A stretch of 64,000 nucleotides of DNA, from contig CAZJYX010000006.1 of NCBI GenBank assembly GCA_964550375.1, forward strand, positions 1 to 64,000, in the 5' to 3' direction. This stretch comes from JAAYXS01 sp964550375. Its GTDB lineage: Bacteria > Planctomycetota > Phycisphaerae > UBA1845 > Fen-1342. The number at the start of each line of letters is the position of its first letter. Within the stretch, counting starts at the first letter, position 1. A program made the translations under genes and the position numbers. Positions 34,136 to 43,853 of this stretch are shown piece by piece. Below the pieces are notes generated by a model. That model worked only from the letters and a program-made list of their open reading frames with translations. It did not search any database and had not been told where the DNA came from.

Positions 34136-37100
34136 ATGGAACTGGTATGTTACGGCACCGAGGCGGGCCGGCCACGACGCTTCGGCATAGTCTTCGCGTC
34201 TATGCTGCTGGCGCTGGGCCCCATGGTCGCCGCGCGCGCCCAGACCGACGCGGCCCAATCCACGCTCGTCGCCGCGGATGGCACTGCCATTGCTGACGCC
34301 GTTGACACTGAACTAGTAACTGTGACGCTGCTGGCGGCGGACGGCACGACCCCCGTCGTTGGCCACTCGGTCATGCTCGCCGTCGCGGCCGGCGGCTCGG
34401 CCGGGCTGACGATCAGCGCCCCGTCGGGGCCCTCGAGCGCGGCCGGCGTGGTCACCTTCACCGTCAGTTCAACCATCTCGAAGGTCGTCACGCTTCAGGC
34501 CATCGACCTTACCGATGCCATCGTGATTAATCAGACTGCCGACGTGAACTTCACGCCAAACACTAGCGACGCGGACAACGCGAGCGTGGCGGCTGCCAAC
34601 GGAACCGCCGTGGCGGACGGCGTGGAAACGGACCTCATCACCGTGACACTCCTGAACGCGCTGGGTAATCCCGTGCCCGGGCACGATGTATCGCTGGCGG
34701 TCAGTGCCGGCGGGGCGGCCGGCGTGTCTATCAGCGCACCCTCCGGCGTGTCTGATGTCGCCGGCGTCGTGACCTTCACGGTCAGCTCGACGATTTCCAA
34801 GACCGTGACCTTCCAGGCCACCGACGACACTGACGGCGTCTTGATCACACAGACCGCCGACGTCGATTTCACGCCCGATCTTACCGACGCGGACGCGTCA
34901 ACGGTTGTCGCAGCCGACGGCAGCGCCGTTGCCGATGACCTGGACACTGAGGTGATCACTGTGACAGTGATGAACGTCGCGTCAGCCCCACTGTCCGGCC
35001 GCGACGTGTCGCTGGCCGTGGTCGCCGGGGGAGCGGCGGGGGTCAGCATCAGCGCCCCTTCGGGCCCGTCGGATGCCGCCGGCGTCGTGACGTTCACCGT
35101 CAGATCCAGCATTTCGAAGGTCGTCACCTTCCAGGCCACCGACGACACTGACGGTATCATCATCACGCAGACGGTCGCTGTCGATTTCACCCCGAACGAG
35201 ACTGATCCTGACACGGCCACGGTAGCGACCGCCGACGGCAGTGCCGTCGCCGACGGCGTGGAGACCGAACTCGTAACCGTCACGCTGCTGAACGCGGCGG
35301 GAAACCCGATGGTCGGGCATGACGTGTCTCTGGCCGTCATTGCCGGTGGGGCGGCGGGCGTGTCCATCAGCGCGCCTTCAGGAGTTTCCAGCGCGGCCGG
35401 CGTGGTGACCTTCACCGTCAGCTCGACCATATCGAAAACCGTCACCTTCCAGGCCACCGACGATACCGACGGCGTGGCCATCACACAGACCGCCGACGTG
35501 GACTTCACGCCGAACGTAACTCATGCCGGCAACTCCACCGTGGGAAGCGACGACGGCAGCGCCGTGGCCGACGGCGTCGAAACCGAGCTCATAACCGTTA
35601 CGCTGCTGAACGCGGCGGGCAACCCGGTCTTCGGGCATGACGTATCCCTGGCCGTCAGTGCCGGTGGGGCGGCCGGCGTATCCATCGGCGCGCCTTCGGG
35701 CGTTTCCAGCGCGGCCGGCGTGGTGACCTTCACCGTCAGCTCGACCATATCGAAAACCGTCACCTTCCAGGCCACCGACGATACCGACGGCGTGGCCATC
35801 GCACAGACCGCCGACGTGGACTTCACGCCGAGCATAACCGACGCCGGCAACTCCACCGTGGCAAACGACGACGGCGCAACCGTGGCCGACGGCGTCGAAA
35901 CTGAGCTGATCACCGTCACGCTGCTGAACGCCGCGGGCAACCCGGTGTTCGGTCATGATGTTTCGTTAGCGGTCAGTGCGGGCGGGGCGGCGGGCGTATC
36001 CATCAGCGCGCCGTCGGGCGTCTCCGATGCGGCCGGCGTCGTGACCTTCACCGTCAGCTCGACGATTTCCAAGACCGTGACCTTCCAGGCCACGGACGAC
36101 ACCGACGGCGTCCCCATCACACAGACGGTCGATGTGGATTTCGCGTCGAACATAACTGATGCAGACACGTCAACCGTCGTGCCCGACGATGGAACCGCCG
36201 TGGCCGACGGCCTGAACACGGAACTCATCACCGTTACGCTGCTGAACAACTCGGGCAACCCGGTCTTCGGCCACGACGTCTCGCTGGCCGTCGTGGCCGG
36301 CGGCGCGGCCGGCGTGTCTATCAGCGCGCCTTCGGGCGTGTCCGATGCCGGCGGCGTGGTGAGCTTCACCGTCAGCTCGACCGTCGCGAAGACCGTTACG
36401 TTCCAGGCCACGGACGACACTGACGGCGTCACCATCACGCAGACGGCCGACGTCGAGTTCACACCCAACTTCACCGACGCGGACACCTCAACGGTCGTGG
36501 CCGCTGACGGCAGCGCGGTCGCCGACGGCCTGGATACGGAGCTGATCACGGTCACCGTGCGCAACGCGGCCGACGCGCCCCTGCCGGGGCGGACCGTCTC
36601 GCTGGCAGTCCTGGCGGGTGGGGCGGCGGGCGTGTCCATCAGCGCGCCGTCGGGGCTGTCGGACGTCAACGGCGTGGTGACTTTCACCGTCAGTTCAACC
36701 ATATCCAAGGTCGTCACGTTCCAGGCCACGGACGAGACCGACGGCACCGTCATTACGCAGACCGCCGACGTGGACTTCACGCCGAACGTAACGGATCCCG
36801 ACGTTGCCACGGTCGTGGCGGCCGACGGCGGAGCGGTCGCCGACGACGTCGATACGGAACTGGTGACCGTGACCCTCCTCAACGCGGCCGGCAATCCCAT
36901 GGTTGGGCACGCCGTCGCGCTGGTCGTCAGCGCCGGCGGGGGGGCGGGCGTATCCATCAGCGCCCCATCGGGTGTCTCCGACGTCGGCGGCGTGGTGACG
37001 TTCACCGTCCGATCCAGCATAGCCAAAGTCGTCACCTTCCAGGCCACCGACGACACTGACGGCGTCGTCATTACTCAGACGGCCGCGGTCACCTTCGCGC

Positions 37101-39283
37101 CAAACGTAGCCGACGCCGACAACGCGACCGTGGTGGCCGCCGACGGAACCGCCGTCGCGGACGGCGTCGAGACCGAGCTCATCACCGTCACGCTCCTGAA
37201 CGCCCTGGGGCATCCGGTGCCCGGGCACGACGTCTCGCTGGCAGTCATCGCCGGCGGGGCCGACAACGTCACCATCAGCGCGCCCTCGGGCGCTTCAGAT
37301 GCCAGCGGCGTAGTGACCTTCACAGTCAGCGCCAGCGAGCCCAAGGTTGTCACGTTCCAGGCCACTGATGACACGGACGGCGTCGTTATCACCCAGACCG
37401 CCGTCGTTACCTTCGCGGCCAACGTCGCTTCGGCGGCCACTTCGACGGTCGTCGCCGCTGACGGCAGCGCCATCGCCGACGGCGTCGCGACTGAGCTGAT
37501 CACCGTCACGCTGCGGAACGCCGGCGGCAACCCGGTCTGGGGACATGATGTGTCGCTGGCGATCATCGCCGGCGGGGACGCGGGCGTGACCATCAGTGCG
37601 CCGTCGGGCCCTTCGGATGCCGCCGGCGTCGTCACCTTCACCGTCAGCTCTGTCCAGCCCAAGGTCATCGTGCTGCGTGCCGAGGACGACACGGACGGCG
37701 TTACCATCACCCAGACTGCCGTAGTGACCTTCACACCGGGCGCCCCGCATCACCTCAACTTCGTCGTGCAGCCCAGCAACACCGACCGTGCGACACCGCT
37801 GCTCGTGTCAATCGAAATCGTCGATGCCCTTGACCACCGCGTGAACGTGACCAGCCCCGTGACCATCACGCTGCTCGATCCGGACGGCTGCGGTGGCACG
37901 CTGAGCGGCACGACCACCAAGGCGGCCGTCGCCGGACTGGCCGAGTTCACCGACGCCGAGAACGTCAAGGTTACGGCCACGTGCCACGCCTACTACCTGC
38001 GGGCCTCGTCGGCCGGCGTGGCGTCGGTCGACTCGAACCTGTTCCATGTCGGGCTGGGCTCCAACATCCTGTGCGCCGCCGCCGGCGTCACTGTGCACGA
38101 CACGCACACCGACCTGACGGCCACCTACGCGATTGAAGGCGACGAGGTCCCGGCTTTCACGGTCGCTTACGGGCTGAAGTACGGCCCCGGGGCCGCGACC
38201 AGCATTGACACCGTCCTGGGTACCCACGTCGTTACCGCGCTCGGGCTGCGTTCGCCCGGCCTGCACACGATCAGCCTGGGCGACGTGCGGCCCGCCCTGG
38301 ATCGGGCCGTCCGCCACGGCGACCAGCTCGTCGTGCACATCGACTCAGACAACGTGGTGCAGGAGGCCTCGGACGACGACAACATCGCCGCGACCAGCCT
38401 CCACGTTGACTTGGTGCTCACGGACCTGCTGACCGACATTCGCGGCGGCGGCTCGAACGCGCGCATCTTCTACACGGTCGTCAGCCCGGCGGCGGTGCCG
38501 GATTTCGCCATCCGCGTGGGACTCGACTGGGACCGGGACGGCGTCATCGACGAACCGTTGCCGGACATCTACGCGACGGACACGCTGACCCAGCCCGGCG
38601 CCCACGTCGTAACCGTGAACCTCGCCGAGACGCTGCTCGCGCGCGGCCTGAACCAAGACGCCCCCTTCGGAATCATCGCACTGCTGGACGTGAACAACGA
38701 AGTCGCCGAGGCCGACAACGTTGGCAATAACCGCCGCAGCACGACCGACCACGGCTACGTAGCGCTTACGCTTGCCCTGGTGAACACGCTGGAGCCGGTC
38801 CTCGTTGGTGATGAGCTGGCACTGCTTTGGCGCGTCGCCAACAGCGGCAGCGTGCCCGCCACGGATGCCGTCCTGACCCTCGCCATCCCCGGCGACCTGG
38901 TCTTCCTCCAAGCCGAGTCCGCTGACGACGAGCAGATCTTGGAAGCGCTGGAATACGGCGCCGGCGTGGCCATCGCGCTCGGCACGCTGCCGCCCGGCGA
39001 AATCCTCGACGTGGCGGTCTACCTGGAAGCCCGTAGCCGCGGGCAGTTCAACATCTGGGCCACCGTCGCGACGGACAGCTATACTGTCCAGGCCGAAGAT
39101 ACGCGCATCACTGTCCGCGGCGAGGGCGATGAGGACGGCGACCCGAGCGGCGTTGTGGTGGAAGATATAACTAGCACGGTGCATTTTGTAGGACTATGCG
39201 GGGCGGCGGGCGTGCCGCTGCTGACGCTGAACCTGTTGGCCATGCTGGTCATGAAGGCGTCGCTACGCGCCCGCCGAAGATGA
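34136..39283 (+). CDS. Large surface protein with eleven Big-like repeats and C-terminal membrane anchor
   Basis: 1715 residues. Signal peptide (RRFGIVFASMLLALGPMVAARA) cut near residue 36. Residues about 38-1202 are eleven 106-residue repeats of bacterial Ig (Big_1/invasin-like) type, each with ADGxAVADxxxTELITVTLL, VSISAPSG and VTFTVSS. A variant Ig domain follows (about 1203-1300), then CARDB-like domains (DNVVQEASDDDNIAATSL; DVNNEVAEADNVGNN) and one more beta domain. The end is Gly-rich/acidic, then LCGAAG, one hydrophobic helix and RARRR. Probably displayed on the cell surface, perhaps in adhesion. A small lipoprotein follows. Confidence 0.8.
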   Translation: MELVCYGTEAGRPRRFGIVFASMLLALGPMVAARAQTDAAQSTLVAADGTAIADAVDTELVTVTLLAADGTTPVVGHSVMLAVAAGGSAGLTISAPSGPSSAAGVVTFTVSSTISKVVTLQAIDLTDAIVINQTADVNFTPNTSDADNASVAAANGTAVADGVETDLITVTLLNALGNPVPGHDVSLAVSAGGAAGVSISAPSGVSDVAGVVTFTVSSTISKTVTFQATDDTDGVLITQTADVDFTPDLTDADASTVVAADGSAVADDLDTEVITVTVMNVASAPLSGRDVSLAVVAGGAAGVSISAPSGPSDAAGVVTFTVRSSISKVVTFQATDDTDGIIITQTVAVDFTPNETDPDTATVATADGSAVADGVETELVTVTLLNAAGNPMVGHDVSLAVIAGGAAGVSISAPSGVSSAAGVVTFTVSSTISKTVTFQATDDTDGVAITQTADVDFTPNVTHAGNSTVGSDDGSAVADGVETELITVTLLNAAGNPVFGHDVSLAVSAGGAAGVSIGAPSGVSSAAGVVTFTVSSTISKTVTFQATDDTDGVAIAQTADVDFTPSITDAGNSTVANDDGATVADGVETELITVTLLNAAGNPVFGHDVSLAVSAGGAAGVSISAPSGVSDAAGVVTFTVSSTISKTVTFQATDDTDGVPITQTVDVDFASNITDADTSTVVPDDGTAVADGLNTELITVTLLNNSGNPVFGHDVSLAVVAGGAAGVSISAPSGVSDAGGVVSFTVSSTVAKTVTFQATDDTDGVTITQTADVEFTPNFTDADTSTVVAADGSAVADGLDTELITVTVRNAADAPLPGRTVSLAVLAGGAAGVSISAPSGLSDVNGVVTFTVSSTISKVVTFQATDETDGTVITQTADVDFTPNVTDPDVATVVAADGGAVADDVDTELVTVTLLNAAGNPMVGHAVALVVSAGGGAGVSISAPSGVSDVGGVVTFTVRSSIAKVVTFQATDDTDGVVITQTAAVTFAPNVADADNATVVAADGTAVADGVETELITVTLLNALGHPVPGHDVSLAVIAGGADNVTISAPSGASDASGVVTFTVSASEPKVVTFQATDDTDGVVITQTAVVTFAANVASAATSTVVAADGSAIADGVATELITVTLRNAGGNPVWGHDVSLAIIAGGDAGVTISAPSGPSDAAGVVTFTVSSVQPKVIVLRAEDDTDGVTITQTAVVTFTPGAPHHLNFVVQPSNTDRATPLLVSIEIVDALDHRVNVTSPVTITLLDPDGCGGTLSGTTTKAAVAGLAEFTDAENVKVTATCHAYYLRASSAGVASVDSNLFHVGLGSNILCAAAGVTVHDTHTDLTATYAIEGDEVPAFTVAYGLKYGPGAATSIDTVLGTHVVTALGLRSPGLHTISLGDVRPALDRAVRHGDQLVVHIDSDNVVQEASDDDNIAATSLHVDLVLTDLLTDIRGGGSNARIFYTVVSPAAVPDFAIRVGLDWDRDGVIDEPLPDIYATDTLTQPGAHVVTVNLAETLLARGLNQDAPFGIIALLDVNNEVAEADNVGNNRRSTTDHGYVALTLALVNTLEPVLVGDELALLWRVANSGSVPATDAVLTLAIPGDLVFLQAESADDEQILEALEYGAGVAIALGTLPPGEILDVAVYLEARSRGQFNIWATVATDSYTVQAEDTRITVRGEGDEDGDPSGVVVEDITSTVHFVGLCGAAGVPLLTLNLLAMLVMKASLRARRR
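34247..37740 (+). repeat. Eleven tandem 318-bp coding repeats
   Basis: Unit length is 318 bases (106 codons), in frame, coding Big-like domains. Some neighbours are nearly identical: 35385-35510 and 35703-35828 differ at a single base that I can see. This points to recent duplication or gene conversion. Confidence 0.85.
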
Positions 39284-39299
39284 CGCAAGGAGGCCGATC

Positions 39300-39506
39300 A
39301 TTCGCACGAACCATTCCAGCCTGGTGCGACTTGGCGTGGCGGCAGCACTGAGCTCGTGCCTGCTGGCCGGCTGCCATCCGCCACCCGTCAACCTCCTGGG
39401 CGTGGGCCTGGGCTACCTCCTCGGCCGCTGGGAGGCCACGCGCGTCGAAGTCGTCATTACGGAACGCACCTGCTACCAGGACGGCGTGCAGATCCCCTGC
39501 CCCTGA
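39300..39506 (+). CDS. Small lipoprotein with probable ATT start
   Basis: 68 residues if started at ATT 39300. The strong ribosome binding site AAGGAGG (39287-39293) is 6 bases from this ATT; the first GTG (39324) would be 30 bases away. The frame then reads MRTNHSSLVRLGVAAALSSC with lipobox LLAGC and a short mature part ending CYQDGVQIPCP. It begins 16 bases after the large repeat protein, so is probably in its operon. Function unknown; it resembles small planctomycete lipoproteins. Confidence 0.55.
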   Translation: MRTNHSSLVRLGVAAALSSCLLAGCHPPPVNLLGVGLGYLLGRWEATRVEVVITERTCYQDGVQIPCP

Positions 39507-39604
39507 GGCGGCGGCGCGTGTGGGCGGGCGTTCGGGCGCGCGCTGCGGACAGGCGGGGCATTGTCGAAATAGTGCCTGACGCTACCGGGGGTCACGCGCC
39601 CGGC

Positions 39605-39997
39605 TCAATCCGGACGGTAAGTCCTGATGCGCACCAGGTGAATCGTCACGCCGACCGCGATGCCCAGCAGCAGCAGGCGGACCCACCACAGCGAGACCAC
39701 CAGCCAAGCGGTTGAGCCGATCGTTAGCCACAGCAGCACCAGCGCGAGGATCTTCTGTTTGCGCGGTATGCCTTTGCCTTCCCGATAGTTCCTGATGTAC
39801 GTTCCACACCAGCGGTTGGTAATCAGCCAGTGATGGAACCGTTCTGAGCTGCGCGCATAGCAGCTTGCGGCCAGCAGCAGGAAGGGCGTGGTGGGCAGCA
39901 GCGGCAGGAGCATGCCAAGCACGCCCAGTGCCACGCACAACGTGCCACAAACGATCAGCAGAGTCTTGAGCGGCTCCCGCAATGGCTTCTGCTTCAT
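39605..39997 (-). CDS. DUF454 (YbaN-like) inner membrane protein
   Basis: 130 residues from ATG 39997. Family hallmarks: VCGTLCVALGVLGMLLPLLPTTPFLLLAASCYARSSERFHHWL near the N-terminus, given here as two parts (VLGMLLPLLPTTPFLLLAA; CYARSSERFHHWL). About four hydrophobic segments and a basic C-terminus. YbaN-type proteins are widespread and uncharacterised. Monocistronic. Confidence 0.82.
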   Translation of the reverse strand: MKQKPLREPLKTLLIVCGTLCVALGVLGMLLPLLPTTPFLLLAASCYARSSERFHHWLITNRWCGTYIRNYREGKGIPRKQKILALVLLWLTIGSTAWLVVSLWWVRLLLLGIAVGVTIHLVRIRTYRPD

Positions 39998-40751
39998 TTG
40001 CTCACGCCGTGTCCTCGTCGCCGCCGCAGAGTCGGCGCCAGCGGGCCCGCCGGACAGTCTTGCCAAAGACGCACTTGCGCCTGTTCAGGCAACCCTGGTC
40101 GCCCGCTCGGCCGCCTGCTCCGGAGGATCAGCGTGGGCAACTCCTGCTCCCGGCCCCTCAGGCGGGCGACACCCGCCCGACGGCGCCCGGCTGAGGTTCG
40201 GCGTGTGCCGCCGGTTTGCGCTCCGCCAGGGCCGTTGAGACGCATGCGGGGAACATAACGGGGCAGGGTAGGAGCCGCAACGCGGTCGTCCGGGCGAGCG
40301 GCTGTCCGGGCCGATCGGCCCGCGTCGCCATCCGCACCTGCCCGCTGGCTGCCGGTCGGCTGAAGGGCAGGTTCGCAGATGGCCGATAAGGGGGAGTACG
40401 CCGCGCTGCCGTTGGCGTCGGCCCTGGTTGTGCCCTGACCCTGGATACAGGAAAGCCCCGTTGCCCTGGATGGTTGCTTTGTACGGTCTTGGTGCGCTCG
40501 CGGGCGGGCCGGCCGACTGTGCCACCGGCCGTACTGACTGAGCGGGCCGCTACTTGCACGAGTGTTGCCCGGGCCCGGTGACGGATATACGTCTGTTCGC
40601 GTGGGCGAGTCGGGCGCAACTATTTCCAGGCGCGGTTTCTGGTAGTTGCGACAGCAGACCGCGGCTATTATAGGCCCCTGGCGCTGTCCACACAGGTTGG
40701 GGATGAAGCGAAGTGTCAACTGGGTTGCGTCGTGCGCAATGGAGTTCTGTG
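39998..40751. other. GC-rich intergenic region upstream of the V-ATPase operon
   Basis: No supported gene: overlapping open frames in both directions are rich in Arg/Pro/Gly and look like GC artefacts. Near the right end is a TATTAT (40666-40671) that may be the -10 of the ATPase operon. Confidence 0.45.
40666..40671 (+). promoter_or_regulatory. Possible -10 of the V-ATPase operon
   Basis: TATTAT, 80 bases before ATG 40752, with TTGCGA 14 bases upstream; the spacing is short, so the -35 is doubtful. Confidence 0.3.
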
Positions 40752-41381
40752 ATGCCGGAGACAATTGAGGCTTTTGTCAGCAAACTTCAAGCCGACGGGG
40801 TGCGGGCGGGCCAGGCGGCGGCTGACAAGATTTGCGCCGAGGCGGAGGAGCGGGCGGGACGCATAATCGCGGAGGCCGAGGCGCAGGCCAAGAAGATCAT
40901 CGCCGATGCGGCGGCTGAGCGCGAGAAGATCCTCAGCCGCGCGGAGACGGAGTTGAACCTCGCGGCCCGCGACACGGTGATTCGCCTGCAGGGATCGTTG
41001 AGTCGGGCGCTGCGCAGCATTCTCATGGGGGTGGCCCGCGAGCAGCTCACGGATGCCGCTTTCATTGGCGACTTGCTGCGTCAGATCGTCCTGCAGTTTG
41101 CGCAGGCGGACGTGGCCGGCCGGGGAACCATGTCCATCAACGTTTCGCCGAAGATGCGGGACCAGTTGACCCAGTGGGCGATTGAGACCCTGCACAAGGA
41201 TCCCAAGATAAGCGGACACGGGGTCGACCTGCGCGGGACCCTCAAGGCGGATGGGTTCGAGTACGCGGTTGTTGACGGGACGGTCGAGGTTACTCCCGAG
41301 TCCGTGGTTGAGGTGCTCTCCGAGATCGTGGGGCCGGCCTTGAAGGAAGTCGTCGCCCGAGCCGCGGCCGACGATCATTGA
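40752..41381 (+). CDS. atpE: V-type ATPase subunit E
   Basis: 209 residues. A long N-terminal helix rich in Ala/Glu/Lys (AAADKICAEAEERAGRIIAE, then AEAQAKKIIADAAAEREKIL) forms the peripheral stalk. The globular C-terminal domain includes FEYAVVDGTVEVTPESVVEVL, like NtpE/AtpE. First gene of the operon E-DUF2764-A-B-D-I-K. It links the soluble V1 head to the membrane part as a stator. Confidence 0.85.
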   Translation: MPETIEAFVSKLQADGVRAGQAAADKICAEAEERAGRIIAEAEAQAKKIIADAAAEREKILSRAETELNLAARDTVIRLQGSLSRALRSILMGVAREQLTDAAFIGDLLRQIVLQFAQADVAGRGTMSINVSPKMRDQLTQWAIETLHKDPKISGHGVDLRGTLKADGFEYAVVDGTVEVTPESVVEVLSEIVGPALKEVVARAAADDH

Positions 41382-41385
41382 TGCG

Positions 41386-42129
41386 ATGAGAAGCGACCGC
41401 ATCTTCTACGTCACGGCTCTTTCCGCCCCGGGCGAGTTGGGCAGCACGCCGCCGGCCGACCCGACCCGGCTGCTGGAGCATCTGGCCCCGCTGCCGGTGG
41501 CGCGGGAGTTGGCCGAGGCGTTGCTCTTGTTCGACGATCTCCTGCAGCGGGAGGCGTTCCTGGCCGGCGAGCGGCAGGCGGTTCAGCCGACGGTGCTCAC
41601 CGTGGCCCAGGCCCGCAACGAGGCTTCCTTGCCGGCGTATCTGGCGGTGCCCACGGAGTCCGGCTCGCTGGTGTCGCGGGTGGACGGCTTGTGGGAGGCG
41701 GCTTACCGGCACGCGGACCGCGTGGCCCGCAAGCATGGCAGCATCTTTCTCCGGGAGTGGGTGGCCTTCGAGGTCGCCCTGCGCAACGCGCTGGCTGGGG
41801 CGCGGGCGAAGCGGTTGGGTCTCGAGGAAGCCCATTATCTGGTGGCGGCGGACCTGGCCGATCCGCGCGCTGAATTCACCTCGGTGCTTGGCGAGTGGAC
41901 GGCGGCGAAGACGCCCCTGGCAGGATTGCAGGCGCTGATCCGCGCCCGGTGGGCCTGGCTGGACGACCATGACGCCTGGTTCTCGTTCCGCGACGACGAG
42001 TTGGCGGCGTACGCGGCCCGGCTCATGCTGTTGCAGCAGTGGAAGCGCGTGGCGGACGACGAGGAGCGGCGCTCCGCCGGCACCCCGACTGACGAGTCCT
42101 CAATCTCTTTGGAAAGGGCAACACGTTGA
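41386..42129 (+). CDS. DUF2764 protein of V-ATPase operons
   Basis: 247 residues. Starts 4 bases after atpE. N-terminal IFYVTALSAPGEL and the helical body with LPAYLAVPTESGSL and ADLADPRAEFTSVLGEW fit DUF2764, known from V-ATPase operons of Chlamydiae, Bacteroidetes and planctomycetes. Such operons have no separate subunit C gene, so it may replace subunit C as the rotor-to-c-ring link, but this is inference. Its stop overlaps the atpA start (TTGA). Confidence 0.75.
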   Translation: MRSDRIFYVTALSAPGELGSTPPADPTRLLEHLAPLPVARELAEALLLFDDLLQREAFLAGERQAVQPTVLTVAQARNEASLPAYLAVPTESGSLVSRVDGLWEAAYRHADRVARKHGSIFLREWVAFEVALRNALAGARAKRLGLEEAHYLVAADLADPRAEFTSVLGEWTAAKTPLAGLQALIRARWAWLDDHDAWFSFRDDELAAYAARLMLLQQWKRVADDEERRSAGTPTDESSISLERATR

Positions 42130-43853
42130 CTGGCAAGATCGTAGCGGTTTATGGAAACCTCGTGATCGCCGAGACGGATACCCAGGTGGTGCAGAACTCG
42201 GTCGGGTACTGCGTGCGGTCGGACGACGTGCGGCTATTGTCGGAGGTGGTGCGAGTTCGCGGTCGTCTGGCGGACTTGCAGGTCTTCGAGGAGACGCGCG
42301 GGCTGAAGGTTGGCGACACGGTCGAGTTCCGCCGGGAGTTGCTGTCGGTGGTGCTCGGGCCGGGCCTGCTGGGGCAGATTTACGACGGTCTGCAGAACCC
42401 ACTGCCGAAGCTGGCGGAGCAGGTCGGCTTCTTCCTCCAGCCCGGCACGTACATTCGCGGCCTGCTGGCCAACAAGCAGTGGACGTTTACGCCCGAGGTG
42501 CAGGCCGGGGCGCGGGTCGAGCGCGGCGACGTGCTGGGCTCCGTGCCCGAGGGCATCTTCAAACACCACATCATGGTGCCCTTCAGTTGGTCGGGCTCGT
42601 TCACAGTGGAGAAGGTCGTCCCGACCGGCGAATACACCATTGATGACGAAATCGCCGTGCTGACCGACGAGGCGGGGGAAGCACGCTCCGTGTCGATGCA
42701 CCAGAACTGGCCGGTGAAGCTCCCGCTCAACGTCGCGCGGCGCCGGCTGATGCCCACTGAGCCGCTGACGACGCGCGTGCGAATCATCGATTCGATGTTC
42801 CCGATCGTGCGCGGCGGAACGTACTGCATTCCCGGACCGTTCGGCGCCGGCAAGACCGTCTTGCAGCAGATCACCTCCCGCCACGCCGAAATCGACATTG
42901 TCATCGTGGCCGCCTGCGGCGAGCGCGCCGGCGAAGTCGTGGATACTCTCCGCGAGTTCCCGCAGCTAATCGACCCGCGGACCGGCCGCAGCCTGATGGA
43001 GCGCACCATTATCATCTGTAACACGTCGGCCATGCCGGTGGCGGCCCGCGAGGCGTCGGTGTACACCGCCGCCGCGCTGGGCGAGTACTACCGCCAGATG
43101 GGCCTGGACGTGCTGCTTCTGGCCGACTCGACCTCGCGCTGGGCCCAGGCGATGCGCGAGCTGTCCGGCCGACTGGAAGAGATCCCCGGCGAAGAGGCCT
43201 TCCCGGCCTACCTGGAAAGCCGCATCGCCGCCTTCTACGAACGGGCCGGCGCGCTCGAACTGCGCAGCGGCAAGGTCGGGAGCCTGACGATCGGCGGCAC
43301 GGTCAGCCCGGCCGGCGGCAACTTCGAGGAGCCGGTCACGCAGGGCACCCTGAAAGTCGTGGGCGCCTTCCACGGCCTCTCGCGCGCCCGTAGCGACGCG
43401 CGCCGCTATCCCGCCATCGATCCGCTCGACTCCTGGAGCAAGTACGTGGGGATCATCGTGCCGGAGAAGGTGGGCCGCGTGCGGGCCCTGCTGGTGCGCG
43501 GCAGCGAGATCCGGCAGATGATGACCGTGGTCGGCGAGGAGGGCACGTCCACCGAGGACTTCACCGTCGCTCTCAAGGCCGATTTCTTCGACAACTGCTA
43601 CCTGCAGCAGAACGCCTTCGATGACGTGGACGGCGCCACCCCGGCCGAGCGGCAGCAGCTCGTCTTCGACAAGATCCTCGAAGTGCTCGACCTGGACTTC
43701 GAGTTTGAGGACAAGAACACGGCCCGCCAGACGATGGTGCGGGGCTCGGACCTATTTCGAAACTGGAACTACGCCGCCACTGACAGCGAGGAATACCAGC
43801 AGTGGCTGACCCGGATCGATCAGTTCATCGCCACCAAGGGACGTGAGCAATGA
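42126..43853 (+). CDS. atpA: V-type ATPase catalytic subunit A
   Basis: 575 residues from TTG 42126, overlapping the previous stop. Walker A GPFGAGKTVLQQ near residue 236, the A-specific non-homologous insert before it, catalytic Glu region ACGERAGEVVDTL, and Walker B DVLLLADSTSRWAQAMREL. Length matches the family (580-590). It hydrolyses or makes ATP at the A/B interfaces of V1. Confidence 0.95.
   Translation: MTGKIVAVYGNLVIAETDTQVVQNSVGYCVRSDDVRLLSEVVRVRGRLADLQVFEETRGLKVGDTVEFRRELLSVVLGPGLLGQIYDGLQNPLPKLAEQVGFFLQPGTYIRGLLANKQWTFTPEVQAGARVERGDVLGSVPEGIFKHHIMVPFSWSGSFTVEKVVPTGEYTIDDEIAVLTDEAGEARSVSMHQNWPVKLPLNVARRRLMPTEPLTTRVRIIDSMFPIVRGGTYCIPGPFGAGKTVLQQITSRHAEIDIVIVAACGERAGEVVDTLREFPQLIDPRTGRSLMERTIIICNTSAMPVAAREASVYTAAALGEYYRQMGLDVLLLADSTSRWAQAMRELSGRLEEIPGEEAFPAYLESRIAAFYERAGALELRSGKVGSLTIGGTVSPAGGNFEEPVTQGTLKVVGAFHGLSRARSDARRYPAIDPLDSWSKYVGIIVPEKVGRVRALLVRGSEIRQMMTVVGEEGTSTEDFTVALKADFFDNCYLQQNAFDDVDGATPAERQQLVFDKILEVLDLDFEFEDKNTARQTMVRGSDLFRNWNYAATDSEEYQQWLTRIDQFIATKGREQ

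Noticed and set aside
34531..37071. Long repetitive antisense frames opposite the Big-like repeats
   Set aside because: They arise from the repeated coding sequence on the plus strand; no signal peptide or ribosome binding site, and the plus frame is clearly the gene.
34247..37740. Direct repeats as a possible CRISPR-like array
   Set aside because: Units are 318 bases, contiguous, in frame and coding; there are no spacers.
39994..40764. Minus-strand frame covering the gap before the V-ATPase operon
   Set aside because: Arg/Pro/Gly-rich, no motif, no ribosome binding site, overlaps the YbaN-like start; treated as non-coding.
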